The notes: a model not told the origin generated them from the sequence alone. Positions 29,786-39,490 are shown, counted from the stretch's first letter. The stretch is DNA of 64,000 nt from Pseudoips prasinana (GCA_951640165.1 OX621250.1:4712001-4776000), one strand, 5' to 3'. Numbers and translations: made by a program.

Positions 29786-29957
29786 CATTGCTCCGCTTAG
29801 CTCTCACTTGCCCTGCTCTGCTTTGCTCTTACATGCTGTGCTCGGTTCCGGCATGTTTTGCTCTGATTAGCTCTGCTTTGATCTGCTCTGCTCATCTCTG
29901 TTAAGCTGTGCTCTGCTTTGCACTACATTGCTCTGCTCTGCTCTACATTATTTTGCT
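29786..29957. repeat. Degenerate pentamer array (TGCTC/GCTCT)
   Basis: About 170 bp dominated by GCTCTGCTTTGCTCTGCTCT-like words, with TGCTC/TGCTT/AGCTC every five to eight bases. An old simple-sequence array with no coding frame. Confidence 0.7.
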
Positions 29958-29984
29958 TCACTGTAATCGCAATCTTTTGTAAGT

Positions 29985-30093
29985 TTTGGAACGAAGTTCC
30001 TTATCGCGCGTTGTGAAAGGGGGCTAGACGGAAAAAAATCTTAGGAAAAGTTGTCACGACACTTTTTGCAGCTGTGCGGCGTGCGCATGTTTC

Positions 30094-30135
<42 letters not shown>

Positions 30136-30295
30136 AGAAAGCAAGCCAGATATTTTCATTTCTATTTCGCATTGAACAGTGTGGTGTCGCGACGATTATT
30201 TTTGTTTGGTGTATACAGGTTTTTTGTACATAATAAATAATAAGGAATAACTTCGTTCCATCCGGGTGTCCCTTGACACCTCGCAAGTTTTTTAA
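29985..30295 (+). mobile_element. MITE-like repeat with internal (TC)n, copy 1
   Basis: GGAACGAAGTTCCTTATCGC at the left and an AATAACTTCGTTCCATCCGG block at the right form short inverted ends. The interior includes AAGGGGGCTAGACGG, a (TC)n run (about 30104-30131) and AGAAAGCAAGCCAGATATTT. Copy 2 is at 47880-48180 in opposite orientation, with a (GA)n run at the matching place. Homology continues about 35 bp past the right inverted end, so the true terminus is uncertain. Confidence 0.55.
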
Positions 30296-30480
30296 GCTTA
30301 CAAATACATCAAATGGTACTCGTACATACAATTTTTTTAAAAGCTTCCACAACTAGGTTACAAAATGGTGGCATTTCCGATCTACTTAAATAATTACAAT
30401 AATGATTACCATACTAAAGGTTTTACAAGATTAAGCCAATAGTACTATACAAAGATTTATTATACATTATTAATGGAATA

Positions 30481-31100
30481 TCTATATTTAAGTCGTGTTT
30501 ACTTTTGTTCCAGTCAACTAGGGACAGGTTTCTTATTGATATCTGATCTTGGTTGGACAAAAATTTGCTTCCACACCAAACAATATAATCTTCACTCACA
30601 AACAACAACAACTCTTATCTTCACTGAAATGATACAACAGCTTGCTAGACAACGACTGATTTATTCACATAACCACGGTTAGCTTTACAAACAACTAGCG
30701 TCCTATACAGAATATACAATATGTTACACCTCTCCCCTTAAAAAAAAATACAAAAAGAAGAGCTATACTAATCTAAAGTTACATTAACCTTAATTATATG
30801 TTAACTAATAATAATAGGACAGATAAAGATAAGAATCTGTTATTATTGTTAAACTAGATTCTATACGGAATATGTGAAAATAATGAAAATTAATTACAAA
30901 ATACCGAATAGAATAAACGGATAAAGTGTACGGATAAATGAAGAGTGTTCATTTAGTGGTAAGCCGTTCAAGATCCTTCAGAGCAGCAGCTTCCCTATGT
31001 ACACATTTTCTCTTTACATCAGTTTCTCAAGGCTGCTCATGATCATGCTCATTCTCTGACACATATTGATCGCCACCACCATGCTTGCTAAACACGGTAC
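30481..31100 (-). mobile_element. Possible LTR-element 3' end (tentative)
   Basis: On the minus strand an A/G-rich run AAAAAAAAGGGGAGAGG (about 30729-30745) is followed directly by TGTAACATATTGTATATTCT, the arrangement of a polypurine tract and LTR start. AT-rich sequence and a short frame (EGKELDDRTVFSKHGGGD, 31000-31100) lie upstream. No second LTR or recognised pol motif is present, so this may be chance. Confidence 0.28.
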
Positions 31101-31567
31101 GGTCATCCAACTCCTTCCCTTCATTCCATTCACCAATGCAGATGTACGCGCATATCCATACCCATCATAAAGGAATATGGACCCTGTAGACAGATCGATA
31201 TTTTGTAAAATATTGAAGCAATTTTACACTGGTAATGAACTATGAATGAACAAGTACCGTTAATGTGCACATTACCTGGCTAATGTTGGAAATAATGGTA
31301 CCGACCAATTTATGCTCTAAAATAAACTAAGGAAAGCTGTTTTATGTGAAATAAGTACCTACTTAAAGGTTTATTCGACGCTGAGGTAATTATCTACTTC
31401 TTTCATCCTTTATTTAGGCCGCTACACAGAAACCGTCAGTACCTAGATTGATAGACATGTTCATGAACACAAATATTTGTCTTGAGATTGGATTGCACCC
31501 GCAACCCTTTGATGAGACGGCAGGTTCACTATCCACGGATTCACGGCGAGCTTTCGTCGTTATTAAA
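31101..31567. other. No gene or recognised repeat
   Basis: AT-rich. A weak B-box-like trace near 31485-31510 (GAGATTGGATTGCACCCGCA) may be a decayed SINE. Confidence 0.3.
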
Positions 31568-31880
31568 TATACACATCATACAATCGTAGGAAAGTCAAAA
31601 CCGTACATTGAATATGTTTTTAATTAAAAGGATACTTGGGGCGTGATGTACAATCGATATCGAAGCCAAAAATATTGTTTTTAGAATTTTTGTCTGTTTG
31701 TCTGTATGTATGTCCGGGCTAAACTCAAAAAGTACTGCATGGATTAACTTCAAATTTTGCATGAATCTTCTTAAGATGTCGGGTACATATAGGCTACATA
31801 TTATCATGCTATCGCCTACGGGTGAGGAGCTGTGATAATTTATAAAATTTAACGCGTGTATAACCGCGGGGAACAGCTAG
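31568..31880 (+). mobile_element. Lep1-like non-autonomous Helitron
   Basis: Matches 23172-23497 through most of its length. The 3' end is ACAGCTAG followed by T (31877-31880); its hairpin arm is mutated (GCGTGTATAACCGCG). The 5' end is slightly diverged (TATACACATCATACAATCG). Confidence 0.75.
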
Positions 31881-31895
31881 TTAAATATAAAGTGA

Positions 31896-32140
31896 CAAAC
31901 ATTCAAATACTAGTTGTGCTCCGCGTTAAATTATAAATTATAGCTCATGCGTTAATCCAGGGTGTCAGCTAAGTCCATACCAAATTTTATTAAAATCGCT
32001 CCAGCCGTTTCGTCGTGAAGAAGTAACAAACATACACACTCACAAACTTTCGCATTTATAATATTAGTGTGACTAGCTATGCTCCACAGTTTTACCCGCA
32101 TTAAACTTAAAAATAAATTATATCCTATGTGTTATTCGTA
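31896..32140 (-). repeat. Two diverged Helitron-end-like fragments
   Basis: ACTAGTTGTGCTCCGCG at 31910 and ACTAGCTATGCTCCACAG at 32071 resemble the reverse of the Lep1-type 3' end. Each is followed by a different body (AAAATCGCTCCAGCCGTTTC in the first), typical of several related moth families. Not full elements. Confidence 0.45.
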
Positions 32141-32147
32141 TCTATAA

Positions 32148-32415
32148 TAATAATAATATAATAATATTCTGGGACACTATTAACACACGGCCATCTGATC
32201 CCAAACTAAGCAGAGCTTGTACTATGGAAACCAGATAACTGATATAATACATATACTACTTTTCTTTTGTAAATACATACTTATATAGATAATTACACCC
32301 AGAATCAGGACAAACAGACATGTTCATGCACACAAATATCTGTCCTGGGTGGGAATCGAACCCACGACCTCCGGCGTGAATAGCAAGCATTTGCCAACCA
32401 CGCTAACAGGCCCGT
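32148..32415 (-). mobile_element. tRNA-derived SINE, family A, well preserved
   Basis: Full minus-strand copy: tail complement ATCTGATCCCAAACTAAGCA, AAACAGACATGTTCATGCAC, B-box complement TGGGAATCGAACCCACGACC, A-box complement ACCACGCTAACAGGCCCGTC. The best reference copy here for the split copy at 25905/28694. Confidence 0.85.
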
Positions 32416-32491
32416 CGATCCATAAGCTATATAACTTACTGCAAAGCTTCATCAAAATCCGTTCGGTAGTTTTTGCGTGAAAGAATAACGT

Positions 32492-32531
32492 ACATAAAAG
32501 CTAATGTGTATTGACACATTAGCTTTTATGT
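32492..32531. repeat. Perfect 18-bp hairpin
   Basis: Arms 32492-32509 and 32514-32531 (ACATAAAAGCTAATGTGT and its complement) with a 4-base loop. AT-rich; no element around it is recognised. Confidence 0.6.
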
Positions 32532-32904
32532 CTGGATGTATGTTTCTTGAAATGTTTATTGAATATTTCTTTAATTTTAATTATTTTAATAACATGATGA
32601 GCACCTAGGGTCTACCGCACATTACAAAAGATCTATGACCACAAACAGCTTTGACATCAATAAATCACCCGAAAATCTTAATGCATCTGAACAGATTCCA
32701 AATGGCTTGCATTAATCTAATTTAAAAAAAGAAATACAAAATGTTTCCTTATAAGAATAAATTTAACTGAGCTAGACAATTTGCTTTCAACTTAAAAGTC
32801 TGCTTAAACAATTTACAAATTATATCCATACTCATAAACTTTTGCTTTCAACTTAAAAGTATGCATAAAACAATTTACATATTAGTTATGCATTTCTTTT
32901 TTAG
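32532..32904. other. No gene; short local duplication
   Basis: TTTGCTTTCAACTTAAAAGT occurs twice (about 32780 and 32841) with AACAATTTACA following each: a 60-bp-spaced direct repeat. Nothing else is recognised. Confidence 0.4.
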
Positions 32905-33048
32905 TTTATCCCGGACATACATACAGACAAAAATTCTAAAAATATTTTTGGGTTCGGTATCGATTGTACATCACGCCCAAAGTATCCTTTTTTAAAAATA
33001 TTCAATGTACAGTTTTGACTTTCCTACGATTTTATTATATGTAATAGA
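32905..33048 (-). mobile_element. Lep1-like Helitron, 5' half only
   Basis: On the minus strand it keeps the 5' TC end (complement GTAATAGA at 33041-33048) and the body through TGTACAGTTTTGACTTTCCT. The CTAG/hairpin end is missing. Confidence 0.6.
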
Positions 33049-33233
33049 TAATAGATGAAGCTTGCTATTAGAGTGCATGTAATATCTATGCTTTTGACCT
33101 TTAAAAGATAAGCAAAAAGCAAAAATACATAACACTTGAGTTATGTTTAATTAACGCAACTGATATCAACTTGAAATTACGTCAGCGATTCGCATCAAGG
33201 GAGCATTGTTACATCGATTTCAAGTTTGATGTC

Positions 33234-33475
33234 TATACTTACTTACTTATCGTATGGGCAGTGGTTACCCTAGTGTCAGAGTTGTTCAAGCCGCCCATTA
33301 GGCCTCTGACATGGCTTAACGACTGTTGTCTAACGACTATAGCCGGGACCGATAGCTTAACGTGTACTAAAGAATCTAAGAAATTAAACCACTTTGGCGG
33401 TCACCCATCTATGGACTGACCGCGATCATAGCTACTTGACCTCGCCAATCACTTACAGACCGGTGAGAGCATCTG
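33234..33475 (+). repeat. Interspersed repeat, relative of 24245-24545
   Basis: It holds GTATGGGCAGTGGTTACCCT, AGGCCTCTGACATGGCTTAA, AGCCGGGACCGATAGCTTAA and CACCCATCTATGGACTGACC. Class unknown; non-coding. Confidence 0.55.
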
Positions 33476-33540
33476 GCATAATCTATAATAACAATAATGT
33501 CCTCTTGGTCGAAAGAAGCCGAAGGTGGCCAGTATCAAAT

Positions 33541-33837
33541 TAAAAACCGGCCAAGTGCGAGTCGGACTCGCGCACGAACTTAAGGGTTCCGTACCATTAT
33601 CTATAAAAACGAGCAAAAATTTACGTTTGTTGTATGGTAGCCCCCTTAAATATTTAGTTTATTTTGTTTTTTAGTATTTGTTGTTATAGCGGCAACAGAA
33701 TTACATCATCTGTAAAAATTTCAAGTATCTAACTATCACGGCTCATGAGATACAGCCTGGTGACAGACGGACAGACAGACAGCGAAGTCTTAGTGATAGG
33801 GTCCCGTTTTACCCTTTGGGTACGCAACCCTAAAAAA
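33541..33837 (+). repeat. Interspersed repeat (CCGGCCAAGTGCGAGTCGGA type)
   Basis: It starts CCGGCCAAGTGCGAGTCGGA, contains AGGGTTCCGTACCATTA, GTTGTATGGTAGCCCCCTTA and GAGATACAGCCTGGTGACAG, and ends near TACGCAACCCT. This head is one I associate with common moth repeats. A truncated copy is at 19655-19955. Confidence 0.6.
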
Positions 33838-33849
33838 GATGGAGTAACT

Positions 33850-34580
33850 ACATACATACATACATAGACTCACGCATGTTTCCCAGAGGGGTAAGCAGAG
33901 ACAACGGATTTCCATTTGTCACGATCTTTGCACACGTCTTTTGCCTCGATTACTGTCATTATATTCTTTCTTAGGGTACTTCTGACCTGCCCTTTCTTGA
34001 GAACGTCTCCGATTTGGTCAGAGAATGTTCGACGAGGTCTTTCCCTTCCGGTTGTCCCATTCACACAGGCCAGGTATACTTCTTTTGTCAATCTTCTTTC
34101 ATTCAAGGTCACCGTAGCTTAGTTGGTAGTGCTCCGGCCTACGAAGCTGGTGGTCCTGGGTTCGAATCCCGGTAAGTTCAAATATTTGTGTGATGAGCAC
34201 GAATATTTGTTTCTGAGTCATGGATGTTTTCTATGTATATAAGTATTTATCTATCCATATAAGTATACATATCGTCGCCTGGTACCCATAGTACAAGCTT
34301 TGCTTAGTTTGGGGCTAGGATGATCTGTGTGACATTGTCCCTAGATATTATTATTATTATACATCCTTTCTAAACGGGCCAACCATCTCAGCATACCTTT
34401 TAAATTCATCGTCATAAACAGATAAAGTTCTAATTTCAAATGACGTATACTAAAATCATTAGAACTGATTTCTATGCCTTGTCTATTCCCTTGTCTGAGT
34501 TCACTCGTACAAGAGTGACGAAGGTCTACGCTATTACCATAAGAATTGGCATCCAAGCCTTTTCATCCTCTCTGAAATAC
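33850..34580 (-). pseudogene. Non-LTR retrotransposon C-terminal fragment, split by a SINE
   Basis: The upstream half (34556-34361) ends MLRWLARLERM; the downstream half (34105-33870) starts [16 protein letters not shown], continues [20 protein letters not shown] and ends [10 protein letters not shown]. The two halves join in frame when the family B SINE at 34106-34360 is ignored. This is the tail of a LINE ORF2 with an [20 protein letters not shown] block common in insects; I do not assign the clade. A short relative lies at 3305-3520. The reverse transcriptase core is absent. Confidence 0.62.
34106..34360 (+). mobile_element. tRNA-derived SINE, family B, full length
   Basis: The head has an A box (TAGCTTAGTTGGTAGTGCTC) and a B box (GGGTTCGAATCCCGG), then ATGAGCACGAATATTTGTTT, GTCGCCTGGTACCCATAGTA, GCTTTGCTTAGTTTGGGGCT and an (ATT)n end. 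The tRNA-like head is unlike family A, but the last third is shared with it. Inserted in a LINE fragment. Confidence 0.88.
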
Positions 34581-34671
34581 GAACCACATCAATCTTGACA
34601 TCCCCGGAGCTGTATATCATCGATTTCAGATTCCAAATCTTGAGGTATAAGTTTCAGAAAGTCAAAGATTA

Positions 34672-34868
34672 CTTTAAAAAAAAGACAACGCCCGCACTAA
34701 GGAATCTAATCCCTGTGTTGAGGGGTAGGTACTTTTACAATTATAAATTGTATGTGGTGCACAAGTAGAACAACTAATTATGGGTCACACAAATAGTTGT
34801 CCGGCGCGGGACTGGAACTTGCGACACGAAGTGGCGAGGCGACTGTCTAAGCCGCTGCGCCACACGTC
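34672..34868 (-). mobile_element. tRNA-derived SINE, family C
   Basis: Relative of 23605-23812: AACGCCCGCACTAAGGAATC, TCACACAAATAGTTGTCCGG, then the tRNA-like head complement GTCTAAGCCGCTGCGCCACA. The B box is slightly damaged (GGACTGGAACTTGCGACACG). Confidence 0.68.
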
Positions 34869-34935
34869 TATATTTACAAATTTCGAATTCAAATTTAACG
34901 TTTTTACATATTGAACTTAAATATCTTTGTATATT

Positions 34936-35074
34936 TACAGACGCCGGCACATCAAGCTACCCCAATCTGACAAATTTCCCCAATCGAAAGTGAACCATAT
35001 GCTTTTGTGATAAAGTTGATAATCTATAAAATAAATTTGACAGATTGGGGTAGCTCGATGTGCGGGCGTCTGTA
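34936..35074. mobile_element. Short MITE with 42-bp inverted repeats
   Basis: Arms 34936-34977 and 35033-35074 are reverse complements with about three mismatches, with outer end TACAGACGCC and a 55-bp core. A similar outer end (ACAGACGCCAGCACAAAAAG) occurs at 362 at the edge of a SINE, suggesting another copy. No coding; superfamily unknown. Confidence 0.65.
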
Positions 35075-35084
35075 CTATATAAAT

Positions 35085-35210
35085 AATAATGTTTACTTAA
35101 CTATATTACTACAAACATGTTCTAACTATTTACAAGCGCTTTTTTAAAGTCTACGTAAATAAAAACATTTTTAATTTAAGTATTCATTTTATTTTATTTT
35201 AACTTGCAAT
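35085..35210 (+). repeat. Family R repeat, 3' part
   Basis: ACATGTTCTAACTATTTACA, AGCGCTTTTTTAAAGTCTAC and AATAAAAACATTT match the end of 3533-3830. Confidence 0.55.
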
Positions 35211-35293
35211 ACATAGGAGCATCGATAATATCAAAATTTAGTTTAATTTTGAGTAATAAATCATCTAAAATTTTATTATTTATAATATAAACA

Positions 35294-35610
35294 ATAGAGA
35301 AGCACGTGGAACTACGTGGCATGGCGTCGGGCATGACAAATGACGTCATCATAGAGCAGTCTGTGCTCGTATTAATTTGCACATTGCTCCACAACTCACA
35401 ATATGTAAGAACGATAATTTTGAATTCGAGATTTGTAAATATAGCTCCAGTACTATTTTACATTATAAAATTTATACTTATAGTTCTGTATTGTTTATCA
35501 ACACAGAAGTGCTACGTGGAACTACGTGGCATGGCGTCGGGCATGACAAATGACGTCATCATATAGCAGTATGTGCTCATATATCGATTGCACACTGCGC
35601 CCCGGCAATA
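35294..35610 (+). repeat. Direct duplication (period about 212 bp) with CRE-like core
   Basis: A block of about 105 bp occurs at 35294-35400 and 35506-35610. The first ~55 bp is identical (CGTGGAACTACGTGGCATGG, then GCATGACAAATGACGTCATC). TGACGTCA is a perfect CRE palindrome and CACGTGG/ACTACGTGG are E-box-like. The ORF 35306-35566 simply spans the duplication. Confidence 0.7.
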
Positions 35611-35699
35611 CACTGAGTTACGTAAGTACTGATGTCAAAAAAAAATAGTCTGTGTCGTATATATTATACAAGGTGTATAAATAGTGGATAGATTGAAAA

Positions 35700-36335
35700 G
35701 AAGCTGGTGAATGCGTGCGAGAGCGTTACGGGAAGTGTGATCGGGCGAGTCGAACGGAAGTTGAGAGGGAGATATATGTCAGTGAAATTCGTTGCGGGAT
35801 CCAAGACAGTTAAAGCGATTCCCCGGGACATGCCTGAGCTTCACCGCTCAGTGTCATTTCATTGTGTGCCACTGTTGATCCTGGCTTACAGGAGTTGCAG
35901 TGGTGGGTAAGAGGGAGGGACTAGTCCCGTATAAAAAAAAAAAAAAATATGTCAGTGAAGATATAAAGAAAGAGAGTTACGTTTCATATATTACTGCAAG
36001 GGCAGAAAGAGAGGTGTGAGCACATAATATCTTTCTCTCGTATCTAGTTACATTTGAAGTTTTACTTCAGTCAATATGTGCAAAACACATTTTGCTTTTT
36101 TGAAGTAAAAGTTCTTGGCACGCTCCGCTTGGGGAGTAAGTTGGTGAGAGGGTGATTGAGCAAGGCGAACGTTAGTCGAGAGGGAGCTATAAGTAAATGA
36201 AGATAGAAAGACTGACAGTTAAGTTTCGTTTATTACTGTATAAGAAAGACAGGTGCGAGCACAAATTGTCTTTCTCTCTTCCTCTCATAGCCAGTTACGT
36301 TTGAAGATATACTTACTTCAGTCGTGTGGCCTAAA
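35700..36335 (+). repeat. Repeat family M, two tandem-like copies
   Basis: 35700-36075 and 36130-36335 share AAGCTGGTGAATGC/AAGTTGGTGAGAGG starts, CGAACGGAAGTTGAGAGGGA, an AAAGAGAGTTACGTTTCATA block and TCTTTCTCTC near the end. Relatives on the minus strand lie near 47620-47700, 50080-50170, 50720-50870 and 51420-51595. AAGTTTTACTTCAGT and TTGAAGTAAAAGTTC between the copies may be terminal inverted repeats. Non-coding, MITE-like. Confidence 0.45.
35787..35946 (+). mobile_element. R1-clade LINE 3' tail, extreme 5' truncation
   Basis: About 145 bp matches the end of the element at 26138-28693 with no difference seen, then an A-run. It is flanked by a perfect 13-bp target duplication, ATATGTCAGTGAA (35774-35786 and 35947-35959). 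Inserted in a family M repeat. Identity to the other copy implies recent activity of the family. Confidence 0.85.
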
Positions 36336-37127
36336 GTTCACTCGTTTTTATTTAAATCTTAGTATAGAATTTGTATATTAATTGGTAACTAGTTGGTGGT
36401 TTTATTGCAAATTTTAGCTTTTTTCTTTTTTTTTATCTTACCTTATTGAAAGTCGTCAAACCTATTGGAGAAGTTTTCTAAAGTTTTACATTTTGAATTA
36501 ATTTTGGCAATTTTGAATGAATGTTGCCAATTTTTTATGAATTTTGTATAGTGCCACGAGAGTTTCTAGTAACCTTGACTAGTTCTAAGTAGCTGAATGT
36601 AAAGAGAAAAATATAATGCACAACCACTTACCGACCCTATTATCGAAACGGATCCCAACTCATAACGAAAACGTCATAACCACCGATAGTCCAATGATTA
36701 ATAGTTCTTACCCCCTCACATACTGACCACAAATAATCGCAATTTACCAAAAACAATATTTCAAGATCGTACCTTTTTTTCCCAACGCTACCTTTACGAA
36801 GGGCTTAACGGTTGCCGAACGCCAAAATGATTTATAAAAGGTTTCCTCATTTGAATCTGAATGGTACCTTGGCTCATCCCGGGATCGAACCTACTGACAG
36901 ATAAATAGGATTTTTCGGATGTAAAATAGATGAAAGTTACGGTTATTGGATACTACATTGTGTGTGATACTCATAGTTACGGTTTATATAGAGGTGTCGG
37001 ATTAATACTGTGCATTACGTGACGTAAGGACACACTTCGATTTGAGAGCGTCCTTATTATATTAGCAGTAAAGACGATATTCATTGATCAAATGTGTCCA
37101 CTGATGTGGCATCAATTGTATCGGCAT
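36336..37127. other. No gene or recognised repeat
   Basis: AT-rich, then mixed. CATCCCGGGATCGAACCTAC near 36877 is a B-box complement from a SINE scrap. Nothing else. Confidence 0.35.
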
Positions 37128-38001
37128 ATTTAATTTATGACCGAACTCGACTCCTGTGTCTACCACGTTTCTATACCCACTCCAAACGACACGACATGCC
37201 GTATGCACCCCGTTGTAATTTTGCAATAAAAATCTTTATCCTAATTTCAAATTGCCTGCAAGCAGTGGATAAAGTAAGCCTCTAAAATGTCTCATTTATG
37301 ACCGAACTCGAGGCCTGTGTCCGCACAGGCTACTACCACGTTTCTATACCCACTCCAACCGACACGACACGACGTATGCACCCCGTTGTAATTTTGAAAT
37401 AAAAATCTTTATCCTAATTTCCAATTGCATGCAAGCATTGGATGAAGTAAGCCTCTAAAATGTCTAATTTATGACCGAACTCGAGGCCTGTGTTCGCACA
37501 GGCCACTACCACGTTTCTATACTCACTCCAAACGACACGACATGCCGTATGCACCCCATTGTAATTTTGAAATAAAAATCTTTATCCTAATTTCCAATTG
37601 TCTACAAGCTTTTGGATGAAGTAAGCCTCTAAAATGTCTAATTTATGACCGAACTCGAGGCCTGTGTTCGCACAGGCCACTACCACGTTTCTATACTCAC
37701 TCCAAACGACACGACATGCCGTATGCACCCCATTGTAATTTTGAAATAAAAATCTTTATCCTAATTTCCAATTGTCTACAAGCTTTTGGATGAAGTAAGC
37801 CTCTAAAATGTCTAATTTATGACCGAACTCGAGGCCTGTGTTCGCACAGGCCACTACCACGTTTCTATACCCACTCCAAACGACTCGACATGCCGTATGC
37901 GCCCATTGCAATAAAAATCTTTTTCCCGATTTCCAATCTCTGCAAGATCCTATGCTTGCAGGGATTGGAAATCGGGAAAAAGATTTTTGAAGCAAGCCTC
38001 T
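37128..38001. repeat. Tandem array, five units of about 174 bp
   Basis: TTATGACCGAACTCGA recurs at about 37135, 37296, 37469, 37643 and 37817 (spacings near 161, 173, 174, 174). Units 3 and 4 look identical. Units 2-5 each contain GGCCTGTG, TCCG or TTCG, CACAGGCC, a perfect 8-bp stem with 4-base loop that unit 1 lacks. The last unit ends in a long hairpin. No frame is conserved, so this is satellite-like rather than coding. Confidence 0.9.
37913..37988. repeat. Hairpin closing the tandem array (34-bp arms)
   Basis: Arms 37913-37946 and 37955-37988 pair at 33 of 34 positions (one T/G wobble) around an 8-base loop. The left arm is the AATAAAAATCTTT...CCAAT segment of the repeat unit, so the right arm is an inverted duplication of it. 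Confidence 0.88.
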
Positions 38002-38339
38002 AAAATCTATTTTTCAACTCAGCTATGCCTGGCTGTGTGGCAAAGAATATCATCACCCAATCTCATCCCGTGGTGGGTTAGAAGACGATCAAGGGAATAC
38101 CTACAAGTATAGTGATTACCCCTCATTCAGTTGCTGATTTCGATGGTCCAAGTCCTTCGGCCGCGGCAGTCAAATACCCCTCTGTCATCCTCTCCCTTAA
38201 GCAGCGTCTTCCGAGGAACGTCACAATTACGACTCATCCTTGGTAAGTATAAGTAGTAGAGTCGAGGTGAAAGAGGTAAAGTCAAACACACATTTATCTC
38301 ATCCATGACAGTTATTCATTACAAATAGGTACTCAGAAA
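38002..38339. other. No gene recognised
   Basis: Mixed-composition sequence with no extended ORF. The end (38325-38339) is the left target duplication of the next element. Confidence 0.35.
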
Positions 38340-38796
38340 TGGGACGCCGTGGTCTCCTTCTGAAAGGCAGTTATGTTCCAGCAGGAGACCGCCGAGCGGG
38401 ATCGGGAGCAAAACGTCCCGCTCGCAGACGGAAGAGGCGTGGGGCGGCGGCGGCAGCCGTTAGCCTAACTCCCCTCGGAGCTGCGGTGAGAGTATGAGAA
38501 GTGTCCTCTACTACCACCATGCAAGCAGCTTCGGGAAGACAGCGAACTGTTTGCGGCACAGTCGCTGTACCGGTCTGGCAGGAGTCGGCAATTGGGGAGG
38601 ACAACACTGAGTACTTTCAGGGTGTTTGTCCTGAACCATCAGGTACATGCCGCAAAAGTGGGGCACTGGAGCAGCATACCCGCGTTCAGTCTACGGCAGG
38701 TAGGTTTAGTCGGTGCGAGTCCGGCATACCCACCCGTAGACACTTTTTGCGGGGGGCATGCGTAGGCATTCCCCCTGCCTTACAAAAAAGGAAAAG
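38340..38796 (+). mobile_element. R1-clade LINE 3' end, 5'-truncated
   Basis: It begins with the end of ORF2 (GACGCCGTGGTCTCCTTCTG, through CGGCAGCCGTTAG at about 38463), as in the copy at 58493-59327. It continues with the 3' UTR shared with 53865-54120 (GGCAGGAGTCGGCAATTGGG, AGCATACCCGC, AGACACTTTTTGCGGG). Flanked by a 15-bp duplication, ATAGGTA-x-TCAGAAA, with one mismatch (38325-38339 and 38797-38811). ORF track frames here are not genes. Confidence 0.8.
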
Positions 38797-38860
38797 ATAG
38801 GTAATCAGAAAGCCAATAACAATGTAAATTCTCCTAAGTACCACCGAATATTATTACTCA

Positions 38861-39160
38861 CTAGCTGTGCCCGCGACTTTGTCTACGTGTTTAGTTTATT
38901 TAGTTTCTTAGTAAAATTAAAGACTTTTTCTAAAATAAAAGTAGCCTAAGTTACTCCTTATTACATCAGCTACCTGCCAATAAAAGTCCCGTCAAAATCG
39001 GTCCAGCCATTTCAGAGATTAGCCGGAACAAACAGATAGACAGACAGACAAAAATTGTAAAAAAAAATATTTGGTGTATGTACCGTATATATATTCATAT
39101 TTATGTAGTGAAAACCGGCTATTTCAATATTACAAACAGACACTCACATTTTATTTATTT
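38861..39160 (-). repeat. Helitron-end-like repeat, second family
   Basis: It starts CTAGCTGTGCCCGCGACTTT, then AAAAGTAGCCTAAGTTACTC, AAATCGGTCCAGCCATTTCA, (GACA)n and ends near TATTTATGTAG. The CTAG end resembles the Lep1 type but the body differs. A scrap of it lies at 4336. Confidence 0.5.
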
Positions 39161-39490
39161 GTATAGAGTATAGATGTATAGATAATGACGAAACAACCTT
39201 ATTTACTCACATAAAATTTCCTCCATGATTTATGATCCTAGCTGACCAAACATCCAAGTTCCAACTCAAACAACGTGAACCACTTTAAGCCTGCAGTGCA
39301 ATGTAATGATATCTGTACCACTGCCACGTGTAACACACACGTGCTCTGGTTAACCGGCAGCTGATCGTATGTTGTATTTGTTCATTTCATTTGTTGGATG
39401 CAGTATTATCAGTATTGATATCATATCGTCGGTAATACCTACCGCGTAACCAAGTAGTAGTATAGAAGTAGTATATAAGTTTTTTTTTTC
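39161..39490. other. No gene or recognised repeat
   Basis: Unassigned sequence between two repeats; no ORF or structure of note. Confidence 0.35.

Noticed and set aside
37756..37995. 79-codon minus-strand ORF in the tandem array
   Set aside because: Frame is not kept in the other repeat units and it runs through the terminal hairpin.
37128..38001. CRISPR-like repeat array
   Set aside because: Repeats are contiguous with no unique spacers and the context is eukaryotic; this is a tandem satellite.
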